DNA of 64,000 nucleotides from Copromyces sp. CBS 386.78 (lineage: Eukaryota > Ascomycota > Sordariomycetes > Sordariales > Sordariaceae). This document shows, one piece after another, positions 10,691 to 24,329 of the stretch. The stretch spans positions 24,112-88,111 of the forward strand of contig MU839245.1 in assembly GCA_030685235.1 (NCBI GenBank), in the 5' to 3' direction. Under the pieces are notes generated by a model. That model saw only the letters and a list, made by a program, of their open reading frames with translations. It ran no database searches and was not told the DNA's origin. Made by a program: the position numbers and the translations under genes. The first letter of the stretch is position 1. Each line of letters starts with the position of its first letter.

Positions 10691-12824
10691 TAAATATAGG
10701 GCAAACACAGCAATATACACCTACCCTGTATAAAGGATCGATTTTACAATACTAATAGCTCTTTTAATTTAGTTCTAAATTTAATATAACCGGTATTAAT
10801 TAATTTAGTTTAGTCTAGTGAATAAAATAATATTATTGTAATAAAATTTGGATAAAGATATAAAAAGTGGCTAGTATTGTAATAAATTATTATTGCTGTA
10901 CTTATTTAATTTGCTTGCCCTCTACCCGGCGTACCTTTTTTGCCCGCTGTTAGCGATAATAGCTTTATTATATTCTTTAAGTAAATATATTTTTAAACCC
11001 TATTATCCTTTCGTTTTATTCGATATTTATATTTACTATAATTTTATCCCTATTGTTATTAATACGAGCGTAACCGTTATTATTGTTAATTTTATCTCCT
11101 TTGTCCCTTTTATTATTATTATTATTAATTTTTAGATTGTTTGGATCGTTGCGCTGAATTTAGTTGTAAAGCGCTGTAATTGCGAATATAATATTAATTT
11201 AGGTTTTAATATTGTATTCGGGCGTATTCGACCTTATTACTTTTTACCTCCTCTTTAGTATATTTATTGTAATTTTAACCTTTATATAATATTTTGAATA
11301 TTTTATATTATATAGCTCTTTTCGTATTCTTAGTCGATTAATACCTTACCTTTATTCGTTAAAATAATATTAAGTCGTTAGGTATGGGATAAGAATGTTA
11401 CGTCGTATATAATATTTTGCGTTAGTAAGGTAAAATTTACTGTTTAGGATTTCAAAGCTACTTATATCGAATATTAATTATATAACTTTAGAATTATATA
11501 TTAATCCTTTAATTTTTAGTAGAATATATATGAAAAGATTGTCTAAATTAATAGCGATTATTACGTTCTAATATATATATCGTTTTTGACTTCGCTACGT
11601 TTTAATCTTTAATTTATATATTTGTACGTGAATTAAGGTACTATCGATTACGTTTAAATAATTTTTAAAATATAGTACTGACGCCGCGTCTTTTAGATTG
11701 TATATTATATTAAGAGGGGGAAATTTAATAATATAATGATATAATAGAATTATAGCGCTTAGAATTTCGTGAAAGTTATAGTTAATTGTTTTGGTATTGT
11801 AATTAAACCGATAAGAGGTTTTTTGCTAGGTTTTATTGTAGGTATATATATATAGGAAGGTTATAAGTTTTTATTCGAGGGATATTTATTTCGTACAATA
11901 TATAATAGTATATTGTGATATTTAGGTAATTAGTTGGACGAACGGTTAGTATTGTATACGATATAGATTAAATAGTTTGATTTTACGGTTTGGATAGAGG
12001 GTATTACGAATAACTTCTTCGCCTTTATTCTTATCGATATGAATCGATTTATATACAGTATCGTTGCTTCTTCAACGGCGGATAGTTTAAATAACGGCGA
12101 CGACGGCTAGAAGTATAGTTAGGAAGAATGTAAAAATACGTTGTCGAATAGGATTTATAGTAGTATTGTGTTTCGTTAAGTATTAATAGTTAGAAACGTA
12201 ATTCGAGGGGGGGTTCCCTTCGCTTATACCTACTTTAATACCCTTTTTAATACCCCTATTAATTAATAAAACGCTCTATTTTTATAGTTTAACCTGTTAA
12301 GATAGAAACTAATAGAATAAACTATTATTATACCGGATTAGGAAATTGATACGACTTTATATAAGTATATATAGGGCGTACATAGGGGGGGTACGGCTAA
12401 GAATTTAGTGTAGGAAGCTAATAGGGGGGTAAAGAGGGGTTATAGGGGGTAAAGGAGGTTTGACGCCGGATTTATCTTACGATTTACAATATATTAGCTA
12501 ACAGGGATAATTTCCCTATACAAAATTCTGTTTTGTTAATCGAACTAAACACGCCTATAGAGGGAGACCCGGGTTTGAGAATAGGGTCCGGCAAGGGTAC
12601 TGTAAGTATATTTAAGCGAAAAATTCTAATCGATTTTGGAAGTGTTGAGCAAGGGTCTGAGTAGTTTATAAGGATATTGGGGTCGAATAGACTACTACTA
12701 TAATAGTACTTAATACCCTCTTTTTATTATCGATTTTATAGTATAATTTATATTATTTTGCTATTCGGTTATAATAGAAATATTCGTTCAATAAATTTTT
12801 TATTTCTATTATCTATATTAATAT

Positions 12825-13140
12825 AAAAGTCTATTATATTAAGTTTACAATTTGTTACTTCGCTATTCTTCTAATTGCAAAAGTCTATTATTTTTACAAT
12901 TTATTATTTTCCAATAATCGTATATTTAATACGAAAATTTATTATCTCCGTAGTCTATTACTTTCTAATAATTATATATTCAATACGAAAGTCTATTATT
13001 TCCGTAATCTATTACTTTCTAATAATCGTATATTTAATATAAAAGTCTATTATATTTATAGTCTATTACTTTAAAAATTATATATTTAATACGAAAGTCT
13101 TATATTTCGTCCAATCTACTACGTCGCTATTCTTCTAATT
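12825..13140 (+). repeat. Six-copy tandem repeat, ~54-bp unit
   Basis: Units containing AAAGTCTATTAT, a CAATTTATTA/GTAATCTATTACTT stretch and AATAATCGTATATTTAATAC begin near 12825, 12879, 12934, 12987, 13041 and 13093. The spacing is therefore 52-55 bp. It lies in AT-rich, RIP-altered DNA. Confidence 0.72.
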
Positions 13141-14559
13141 GCGGTAGTGTGTTTAGTCCTATTAATATATTGATAATTATTATCTTCCCGTTTTATCGAA
13201 GGCTTATTCGTTAGATATAGTCTTTTAATATTTTTTCTATTACCTTCAATAGTCCTTTTTATTAAAAATTATTTTACCGCTTTTATCCTTTTCTATCTAA
13301 TAATTTTATTGACTATTAAATAATTTAACTCTTAGATAATATCCGGTACGATAATATTTAACGTTAAATTCGTAATTAGCTTTAATATTCTATCTAATTT
13401 AATATCTTTTTCCGATCGGTATTGTATTTCCTAAATTAGACTACTAATTTTAACGTACTATATTATTATCCCTCCTTTCGATATTTAAATAATATTACTA
13501 CGAAAATCCTATTTAATTTGATATCTTGTTTAACTTAAAATTCTACTATCCTTATATTTATCCTTTCTTTTAAAATAAAATTAGTACGCAATCTATTTCC
13601 GCCTTCCTACAATTCATTTAAAAAATAATATTAAAAATTAATAGTATATTATTATAGAATATTCTATTTAGTACGAATATTCTATCTAGTATAATAAATT
13701 AATTGGAGCTTTCTAAATATTTTAATTTCGTATATCCTTTTATAATACTTACCTCCTTCTCACTTTTATTTCTTTATTTTATATTTATATTTATATCGAC
13801 TTCTATATAATATTAATAATAGCGGTACAAGCTAATTAATTTTTGTATTCTACGTTTGGAATAGTTATAGAAATTATTAATTAATATTAATTTTATTTTA
13901 TTTACCCTTATATAATTTAACCCCTACCCCTACTTCGTCCTACCTTTTAACTACGTACCCTATACAATTGTAATACCAACGCAATATAATAATTGCCAAT
14001 CTCTACTCTACCCCGCTATATATATTAGTAATTTTATAAAGTTGGTATATTATAATTATTATATAATTACTTTATTCCTCCGTACTATTATATTAATATA
14101 TAGTAAATAACCCGCTATTATAAATATCTCTCTATATAGGGATCTTCTATAATATACTAACCGGGGATAACTTCTTTAATTTAATATACTTTAAGGAATA
14201 ATTATGTATTTAAAGGGAATAATTAATATACGTTTCTATTTAAGAATATATTTCTAACCCTCTATTAAATATTTTTTAATTTTATATCGGTAATACGAAA
14301 ATTTCTAATACTATTCGTAAAATATTATTTATTATTCGCCTATTAGGAGTAATCTCCTACTAAATTTATTTAATAGTTAATTATATTATTATTTCTATTA
14401 TTTTTCTATTTCTTTTACTGGCGAACTCTTTTATTTCTTTTATTTACTTCTATATTTTCAATTCCCGTCTACCGCTCCTATCGTCTTCGCCCGCCCGAAT
14501 TTTCATTTACTTATTAATTTTAATAACGTCCGTATTAGTATATTTTTATATCTATCCTC

Positions 14560-15950
14560 TTATTTAAATATGAAAAATAATTAATTATTATTATTAAATA
14601 ATAATATTATAATATTTATTTAATATTTTTTTAAATTGTAAGTCCGGCCTAATATTATTTAAATAGATTATTTAATTATATATCCTCTCTTAATTAAATA
14701 CGAAAAATAATTAGTTAATATTATTAGATTATATTGTAATAATATTTATTAAACGTCTCTCTTTAAATTATATATTCAATTCGTAATTATTTAATTATAT
14801 ATCCTTTTTTAACTAAGTACGAAAAGCAATCGGTTAATATTATTAAATTATATTGTAGCGGTATTTATTAAATATCTCTCTTTAAATTACATATTCAATT
14901 TATAATTATTTAATTATATATGTTCTCTCAATTTAATATAAAAAGTAGTTAATTAGTATTATTAAATTATATTGTAGCGGTATCGCTTATATCTCTAGAC
15001 TACTTATTAATATAATATCTCCTTTTTTATTTAAGTACAAAAAGCAAGCGGCGCTTACTATTAAATAGTACTACGTCGGCATTAATTATATTTCTAAACT
15101 ATTTACTTATTTACTTTTCTTTATATCCCCTATTCCTACTTTAATACAAAATATTATCGGTTCTATTATTATAATTAGTATTATAGCGGTATTACTTACG
15201 TTTCAATCGTTTAACCAATTACCTTTCTTTATATCCTTTATTCCCGCCCGAATACGAAATATAATCGGTTCTATTATTATAATTAATATTATAACGATAT
15301 TACCTACGTCTCTAATCGTTTACTTAATTACCTTTCTTTATATCCCTTATGTTAACTTTAATAAGAAATATAGCCGGGTCTATTATTATAATTAATATTA
15401 TAACTATATCGCTTATATTTTTAATCGTTTATTAACTTATATCCTTTATTTTAACCTTAATAGGAAATATAGCCAGGTCTATTATTAGTTAATATCGTTA
15501 TAAATATTACTTATATCTTTAATTGCCTATTAGCTTATATCCTTTATTTTAACCCTAATAGGAAATATAGCCGGGGTAACTATTTAAATTCTATCCGTAT
15601 AACGGTAATACTTATTTAAATTTCAGTTACTTACTAATTTACATCCTTAATTCTAACCGTATTAAAAAAATTAATTGGGGTAATTATTCTATTAATATTG
15701 CGGTAGTACTATTTAAATTTCGGTTACTTACTAATATATATCCTAACCCCTACTAATATACGAAATATCTCCGGGTTTATTATATTATAATATTACAATA
15801 CCCGTTAATCGCGTTTCGATCGCTAATTATTTATATCCCCTACTTTAACTTAAACGTAAAATATAATCGGGGTTTATTATTAAGTAATATTGGGCGGTAT
15901 TAAATTATATTGCTAATATATCGTTCGTATATTTCTATTCTTAAGATTTA
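14560..15950 (+). repeat. Large degenerate tandem array, ~92-120-bp units, about 13 copies
   Basis: A recurring order of motifs (TATATCC-CTTATT, then TTAATACGAAATATAATCGG, then TCTATTATTATAATTAATAT, then a GCGGTATTACTTACGTTTC-like segment) repeats with starts near 14678, 14797, 14917, 15014, 15122, 15230, 15340, 15438, 15536, 15640, 15737 and 15829. Unit length drifts from about 120 bp on the left to about 92-110 bp on the right. I see no coding capacity that crosses it. Confidence 0.7.
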
Positions 15951-18900
15951 ATACGAAATATTATCGGTTAAATAACTTAAATTAATTTATATTAAATATA
16001 TATATTTAGTTAAAAATTAGTATTACGCCGGGTAATATAGATAGGAAAATATTTTTAAAAATTAATTTAATATATTTTATTATATAAGGTTAGTAATATA
16101 AATACGAATTATTAATGGAGGTCGATATAGCTAAAGGAGAAGTAGGGGCGGGTATTAGAAATTAAAACGAGGCTCTAGTCGCCGGGCGGGGTTAAAGGCG
16201 ATTAGAGCTATATAACGACTAATATATTTAGTAATAAAATTTCGTATATAATTCTACTATTATACTATAAATCTTTTAGTATTAATATAAAGGTCGACGT
16301 AAATTTAAAATTCAAAATAATATTATATATTTGGAAGGGTAAAATATTTGTATATTATTTCGTAATCACTAAATTCGTCGACGTATAATTAGAAGTAGAA
16401 TAAATACGTATAGAAGTAGATAATAAGTAAAGTAAAAAGAAAAAGGGGAAATAAGAAGGTAAAGATAATAGGGAGGGTATTTACTTTTGTACCCAATTAG
16501 AATTTAATAAAAAAGGATAATAAAATACCTATAACAGACTAGGGGATTTAATAATAAATAGGGGGAAGTTAAAGTAAGGAAGGGATTTAGACGGGATAAG
16601 TATTAATAGTTTTAAATTAGAAGCGGAAAGTCCGGTTAGGTAGGCTAGTCGTAAAATTGAAAAAGAAGTAAATTCGCTCTTGCCCCTCTTTCTACTCTAT
16701 ATCCTATATTATTAAATATATTTTAATCCGCCTATTTATTCTATTTAAACTACTAAATAGTAGGGTAAATATTTAAAATAATATTCTATTCTATAAAATT
16801 ATATTTATAAATCTTTATACCCTATAATAGAATTGCAATAGAACTATATCCTATCCTTATATATCCTAGTATATCCCATTAATTTTAAATACGCTACCTA
16901 AATACGAAAAGTCATATCTAACCTATTAAGCCGTATAAATATATATAATTAAATTAGAATAATTATTAAACTATAATATTAAACTATTATATTATTAAAT
17001 ATACTACAAAATCCACTTTATATTCTTAATATTATATAAAATACATATTATATCGGATATATATTAAATAATCGTCCTTTAATACTATCTATATAGGCTC
17101 TATTGATATTCTTATTAATCTAATAAATTTATAGTAGTCTCCTAATATATAAATTGGGTACCTTAAAATCGGCTCCTTCCTACGTTTATCCTTTAAGCGT
17201 ATAAAATATATAATAATTATAAATATTCGGTAAGTTTATAAAATCCGGTATATAAAAATACTATTAATATACGCAACATTCCTTATTTCCTATATTTATT
17301 ACTAATTTCGCGTTTTTCATTTGAAATTTAATAATATTACCTACTTTAATTATTTTTCGACGAATACTTCTCTTTTTATATATAATTAAATAAAATTAAA
17401 TTAAACTAATTATTTAATTTAAATTAATTTATTTACAAATAAAATATAACAAGACTATTTAATAAACTTACTTCCTATATCCAATATATAAAATAAATTA
17501 TAATTATCGATTAAAGCCTTCTTTAACCGCTTAATAAAATCGTCTTTTTAATAAACTCTTATAATATTAATTAAGTTATCCTCTTTCCGTAGGACGACAT
17601 TTTAATCGACGCCGCAATAAATAATTAGGTTAACAATAACTAGAATACTATCAAATATTTATATTAAATAGTTCTCTAATCCTACTTCTATATTATTTTT
17701 ATATTATCTGGTACCAATATATAAATCCTATCTCTATATTAAATTTAATACTATATTCTATAGAATTTAGAAGCGGAAATAATTCTATAGGTTAATTTTA
17801 AGAAAATTCTCTACGAAAAGAAATCCTATTATCTACCGGATATTCTCCTTAAAAATTAGAATAATCGTCGTATTATATAAATTAATTGCTTTTATATTAG
17901 CTTTATACTTCCTATTATTTTATTAATAGAATATAGATTTCTAACTTCTACTAATAAATACGAATCCAATATAATTAATAATTACTCCGGTTTAATTAAT
18001 ATTTTATAAACGGGATTTACTAATATTTACTTTTACTTAATAAAGTGAATACGGCTATTAAAAATCTATATTCGTCGGTAATTTCTCAGTAGTATAGGCC
18101 TTAATAAATATTTAGTAGCCCTTTCTTATTTTCTTATACTTTAAAAGTAAGCTTTTTCTTATAATTGCTTTTCGTCTTTTTTATTACCCTTATTAGAATT
18201 TTATTATTACTATCTTCTAAATCCGACTTAGCGGAGAATATTACTACTAACGATATTTTAGAAGTATTTAATATACTTCTATTTATTCCCGGTATTCTAG
18301 ATTATATTTTCGCTCTTAATATTATACCTTTTATTAAACTTAAACTAGAAGTTCGGGCTAAATAGAATATAAACGTAATTAAAAATATATTTATATTTAT
18401 AAATACTATTAGGGGGGCCCCTCCGGATTTAAATTACTATTATATTATATTATACGTAAGATATCGGCTTAAGAGCTAGATTAATATTATAGAGAAATGC
18501 GGTGCCTATATTCCTATAATAGCCCTACTCTTCGGATTCGTAATATATTCCCCTAATTTACCCTCCTTCTTAATTATAATTTAGGATTATATTTTATATA
18601 TAAATTATATTACCTTCCTACCTTCGAGGATTCTATTATCTAACGTCCTACAATTATACTTTGAATAGGAATTATAATTACTATATATTATAATTATTTA
18701 TTAAACGAATATTTAAATTATGTATATAAGGATATATAAAGTTGTTATAGGTTTTATAGGGTTTAGAAAACTATTCTTTAAAGTAGTCTAATAGAAATAA
18801 TTATTACTCGTTCTATATTTTAAAATAAATAAAATAAGATAATCTTTAATATATTTATTTTCGAACTATATATAAAGGAATATTAGTATAGTAATAATAA

Positions 18901-19255
18901 CTTTTATTATTTATTGTATATTTATTAAATTAACGTATTTTTAGATCGACGGGATTTATATCTATCTATTTAAGAAAAAAAAATTCTTATATTTAATAGT
19001 ACCCTTATTAATTGGTTTTATAAATATAAACCCTTTATACTCTATATTAAAGAATAAATTCAAAAAATTCCTAGCCAATCTTTAGTATTCGGAATAGGCT
19101 ATATCGGCTGGTTGTAATTAAATAATATTGAAAAATAAGAATAAATTATGTAAATATTCGAATAGTTGTAGATTTTAATATATGTTTAATTCTTCGAAAC
19201 TTTTAATTTATTTATTAGCCGGTAATTCTCTTATATATTTAATATTATTAAAATA

Positions 19256-19422
19256 GAGAAAGTCTAACCGTACGGTCACGAATATCTATCCGTACGGTAA
19301 TCCACTTTTTCCCTCACACATATCCCTAACCCTCGCGCGGCCACAGATGTCACATGTATTCTTTCGAAAATTTCGCCCAGAAATCTGGGCATTACCATTC
19401 TTTTATGCGTGACATCAGACCG
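19256..19422 (+). repeat. Left 167-bp TIR with telomere-like motif
   Basis: Contains two copies of the palindrome CCGTACGG (from 19269 and about 19290), CCCTAACCCT at 19324-19333 (two fungal/vertebrate-type telomere units) and a CCCAGAAATCTGGG palindrome. It ends at GACATCAGACCG. Confidence 0.88.
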
Positions 19423-19449
19423 CAGTGCCCAGACTAGATACGCACCTAT

Positions 19450-19910
19450 CACGGCTGTCAGCAATTGTCACGGCTATTAGCGATTGGCTGTCAGCGATTG
19501 TCATGGCTGTCACGGCTGTTACGGCTGTCACGGCTGTCACGGCTGTTACGGCTGTCACGGCTGTCACGGCTGTCAGCGACTGTCAGCGACTATCACAGCT
19601 GTCACAGCTGTCACGGCTGTCACGGCTGTCAGCGATTGTCACGGCTGTCAGCGACTATCACAGCTGTCACAGCTGTCACGGCTGTCACAGCTGTCAGCGA
19701 TTGTCACGGCTGTCAGCGATTGTCACGGCTGTAACAGCTATCACGGCTGTCACGGCTGTCACGGCTGTCACGGCTGTCACAGCTGTCACGGCTGTCACGG
19801 CTGTCACGGCTGTCAGCAATTGTCACGCCTATCAGCGATTGGCTATTAGCGATTGTCACGGCTGTTAGCAATTGTCACGGCTGTCAGCAATTGTCATAGC
19901 TGTCAGTGAC
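19450..19910 (+). repeat. Minisatellite of TGTCACGGC-type 9-bp units
   Basis: About 45 units of TGTCACGGC and TGTCACAGC alternate with TGTCAGCGAT/TGTCAGCAAT variants. Because units are 9-10 bp, all three plus frames stay open, giving false Cys-His-Gly and Val-Thr-Ala repeat proteins. I regard these as non-coding. Confidence 0.92.
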
Positions 19911-19915
19911 TGTTA

Positions 19916-20082
19916 CGGTCTGATGTCACGCGTGAAAGAATGGTAATGCCCAGATTTCTGGGTGAAATTTTCGAAAGAATACATGTGACATCTGTGGCCG
20001 CGCGAGGGTTAGGGATATGTGTGAAGAAAAAAGTGGATCACCGTACGGATAGACATTCGTGACCGTACGGTTAGACTTTCTC
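19916..20082 (-). repeat. Right 167-bp TIR with telomere-like motif
   Basis: Inverted partner of the left TIR, with AGGGTTAGGG at 20005-20014. The few differences from the left copy (for example AATGTC versus AATATC and TTCACCC versus TTCGCCC) are transitions. Confidence 0.88.
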
Positions 20083-22689
20083 TTAAAATATTGGAAATAA
20101 AAGTAGCCCTTACTTTATATATTAAATAAAAAGTTGGCCCGCTCTAATTTACTAATAAGGTAAAATCGACACGGCTTTTTAGCTTAGTATCCTAAGCATT
20201 TAGATATCTTTTACTACTATAGTATATCGCTAATAATAATAGTTATAAAAGGATAAATTAAAGTTAGTTTTATATTTTTATAATTAATTTTTATTTTAAA
20301 CCCATTATTTAATTCGGTTATATAGAAAAGTATTCTAAAAATATCAATTATATCGGCGTTATATAGATTAAAGGTAACTAGGATAATATTCGACTAGCGT
20401 TTTCGGATTTATTTAGGAAGAAATTAATAAAAGAGATAAATACTAAGGATAGCCCGGTATATAGTACAATAGAGATTAAATTCGTTAGCGTATAATTATA
20501 ATAATAGAGACTATATATTCTTATTTATTTATTTATTTGTAAAATAATTTCGTAAATAAATTCTTAATTTTAATTCGCTTTGTAACAACGAAATTACTAT
20601 ATTAAGAAAAAACTTTATTTATTATTTATAGAAAAAGTACTAAACTATAAATTTTACTATTAATACCGTCTATATTTTAAACTAATTAGGATCGAAATTA
20701 TAATTAATAATTACATCCCTTATATAACTAATAATCTAGCCTAATCTAATAGATAATAGATTTTTATTAATAATAAAAAATTCAATCCTATTGCCTTATA
20801 AATATCGTATCCTCCCTACGAAATTTATAAATTATATTATACGTATAAACGTATTTCGCGTAACTATTTTTTATATATAAATAATTAATTACCCTATTAT
20901 TTTATTTCGATGTACTTTAATAGTATAATCGAGCCTATAGTATACTATTTTCCTGAAATATGTATTTTCGCGCCGTATATATTTTTATATAAGTATCCTA
21001 ATTTACTATAGGTAGGGGAATACTAATAGACAAAATTTAATAAGAATATTATACCGCTATTTAAATATTTAAAGAACTTCCTTAAAATTATTCGAATAGA
21101 TTATCCCTACTATAGTACTTACTATAATTTAGTAATACGACTATTAGAACTTATATATTATATTATTCCCTAGTAAATACTTCGGCGGAATAGTATTAAA
21201 TTAAATAGGGTAGTAAAAATATATTTTAAATTAAATATATAAATATTTTCTTTTATATATTTTTTATTAAAGATACGTATTAGATTTAATTGTACGAGGC
21301 TAATCCTTAGTTTACCGAATAGTAAATTATTATTAAATTTATCGATTAATATATCTTTTAATTTTGAGAACTCTAATAATTCGTTAATATATTTAACCGC
21401 CTTGAAAATTTCGACTAGCCGAGAATATTATATTTTAAAGATATTACAATTTTAAAATTATAATACAAGTAAGTCTTAGAAAGGTATAATTTTGATTAGC
21501 TTCTATACGAATAATACTTCAATTGTCGTATTTAGTTACCAATTCTACGAATCCTCTAGTCGTTATATTATTAGGGCGGTAATTAGATAATATTACTCTT
21601 CGGTTTCGTTTAATTCGTTTTTATACCCTGTATTAAATTTTTTATTATTCTTATTCCTATTATTCTTATTATCCTTATTTTCGTTATTTCTATTATTATT
21701 ACCGTCGACTCCTACGAAATTATTAAATTTATATCTATTTATAATATTATTATTATTAGAATATAAAACGGTATTTTCTAATATTAAATTAATAATATCG
21801 AAGGTTAATTTATTAGCCGGTTCGATTAATTATATTAAATTATTTAAGTTAAATTAGATATTTTATAATTAATTGCTAACCCGTTTAAACGGATCTATAA
21901 AGCTAATTAAATTTTGTATAAGCGGTTAAACCGGAAGAGGTACCGGGGCCGGGGCTGCGGCGGGGGGTATATATTCTCCGGGGGTTACTATTATAAATAT
22001 TAAAAGGCTATTAAAGTCTATACGACAATTTCGCTAAATAAGATCTAGAGTAATTAAAGTATTATATAAATTAATAAATTCGTTCCTATTTCTATTTATA
22101 AGGGTAAGGACCGGAATATATAGAAGTAAGTATTTACGTTTCCTATAGTATTAAGGTATATTAGATTTAATTTATATTTTAAAGCGCGGGCTTACTATTT
22201 AGAAATTTTAATACGAAATTATATATTATCGAATATATTATAGTACTTTAATATCGAATTAGTAATAATAAAAGTCGATATTAACCTAGTAGAATATTAT
22301 CGAAGCTTAGAAATACGGGCGGTAATAAAAAATAAAATAATAGATAAAAAATAAGATAATAACGGGTTACGCCGTATTAAATAGATTTATATTATAATGT
22401 ATACGATATATTAAAACGCAATTAGTTTTAATAGGTTTTTAACCCTATTTTAATTCGTTATAATATCCTATAACCGATTATACTTATTCCTTACAATATA
22501 TATATAAATAATTATATAATTACTAACGCCTACTAATCGTTACCGGTAGCCTATTTAAATTTAAAGTAAATAATTAATAAAAGGGGTACTTTAATTTGTT
22601 ACGCTATTTCCTTTACTCCCCCTCCTACTCCTCCTATATAATCTATAATTAACTTTACGCCTTCCCGTCCCGTTTTAAAATCTTTAATA

Positions 22690-22986
22690 TCTTACTTACA
22701 ATTATATACTCTTATTACCCGCTTTATTAATAATTTAAAATTAGAAAGTTATATTTTATTTACAAAAGATTTATTATTAATTATATAATTAAAATAAATT
22801 ATTCGCCGGGTACCCGCAATTTCTACTCCTATCGTTTTATAAAATGGCGACCCTTTATTACAATATACTTCTACCTTACTGTTCGTAGGCTTAAATTTAT
22901 CTACTTCTATATAAGGGTAATAAAAGGTAATTATAACCGTTAAAGTCCTGTCGGGATTGAAGTAAACGTATTATTATAGGTTAATA
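22690..22986 (-). pseudogene. Minus-strand fossil frame, unknown family
   Basis: Reading the minus strand from about 22986 gives roughly 75 codons without a stop and with normal protein character, for example VYFNPDRTLTVIITFYYPYI and a downstream GSPFYKTIGVEIAGTRR segment. The frame then continues with scattered TAA. I do not recognise the family. It shows that fossils on both strands are present in the block. Confidence 0.35.
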
Positions 22987-24329
22987 ATTAATTATTTAAA
23001 TTAATATTCCTTCGCCTATTTCCTTATTATATTAGATTTTCTATCGTTATAAATACAATTCTCCCGTCGTCCTATTATCCTTTTATTATCCTTATTTTTT
23101 TTTAAATATATATTTCTATATTATACTTTCCCTTCCGCTTCCCTAAAAGTAATTCCTATTAATTATCTATTTATAATAGTCGTTGTTCTATTAATTTAAA
23201 TCTATTCTACTTACTTTATATAAAAGTATCTACTTTTACGATTAATTCGTATAGCGCTCCAATCCTAATTTGGCGATAATATCGCTCCTACTTCCTAAAT
23301 ATTTATTATTAGCCCGGACGTCTAAACCTAATATTACGTAGTAAAATATTTAATTAATATTTATTCCTAAATTTTATTTATATTAAGCTTCAGGATTATT
23401 TATTAATATTATAGAGGGGGAGCCTAAAGTTCTAATTAACCCTAATTTTTGAAATGCTGGGCGTATTTTTAAAAGTAAGCCGGATATTATATACGGAACT
23501 ATAATTTATAATAAAATAAACCTATTTTATTTTATTTATATTAATATATTATTTAACCTATTAACCCGGTTATTAATTATATTATATTAATATATTATAT
23601 TTTTTTAAAGCCTTCCGGAATAAATTCTCGGTTAATACGTGCCTAATACTCCTATATTAAACTATAAAAATATATGTAAAATAGTTCTAATTTATAGTAG
23701 GGTAAGCCTACTTAATCCTAATCTAACTAATAATTTATTTAATTTATTAAAAACGTTAGTAAAATAGTTTTTTACTTTATATTAATATAGTATTATTTTC
23801 GTAGGGCTATATAAATAATTAAAGCTAATTTATACTTTCTACCCCTATAGGTATATAACCCCCTATATAGCCGGCAAAGTATTATTAATAATTATTTAGG
23901 TAATTTAAGTAGGGATATTACTACCCGCCTTTTTAACGTTATAATTAAATAGATAATTATTTGTAATAAAACCCGGGGTATAAATATACCTTTAGAAGTA
24001 TAAGTATAAGGCTTTAAATTATATCGAACGGGACTATATATTATTAAGGGTAAATGATTTTGTATAACCCTTATAAAAACTTTATTCTTATATAATAATT
24101 TTAAAAGTATCCGGCTAACGAATTATTTTAAAATCCAATTAGTATCTATAATTTTTAAAGGCTTTCGGCTCCTATTTTTAATGGATTATCTTAAATATTA
24201 AGCTTTATTGGATATTATTAATTATTTACTACGTTTATAATTCCTACTTTTGTATTCGGAATTGGAAATATATTTACGGAAGAAATAGGATCGGGTAAAA
24301 AGTCTAAATTATATATAAGTCCCGCTACG

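Larger units (their letters stand above)
19256..20082. mobile_element. 827-bp long-TIR non-autonomous DNA element with 8-bp TSD
   Basis: Terminal inverted repeats of 167 bp begin GAGAAAGTCTAACCGTACGG and differ at only a handful of positions, mostly C/T or G/A. An exact 8-bp duplication TTAAAATA flanks the element (19248-19255 and 20083-20090). The interior is a 9-bp minisatellite and no transposase frame is present. Long TIRs starting with G and an 8-9-bp duplication suggest a Mutator-like (MULE) non-autonomous element; a hAT relative with an 8-bp duplication is the alternative. Unlike its surroundings the element keeps CpA and TpG, so it appears to have arrived after the host DNA was mutated, or to have escaped RIP. 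Confidence 0.85.

Noticed and set aside
14560..15950. CRISPR-like array
   Set aside because: Units diverge along their whole length with no constant repeat and variable spacer, and the DNA is fungal nuclear.
19425..19868. Three overlapping Cys-His-Gly, Val-Thr-Ala and Leu-Ser-Arg repeat proteins
   Set aside because: They are translations of a 9-10-bp minisatellite that leaves all plus frames open; no gene context.
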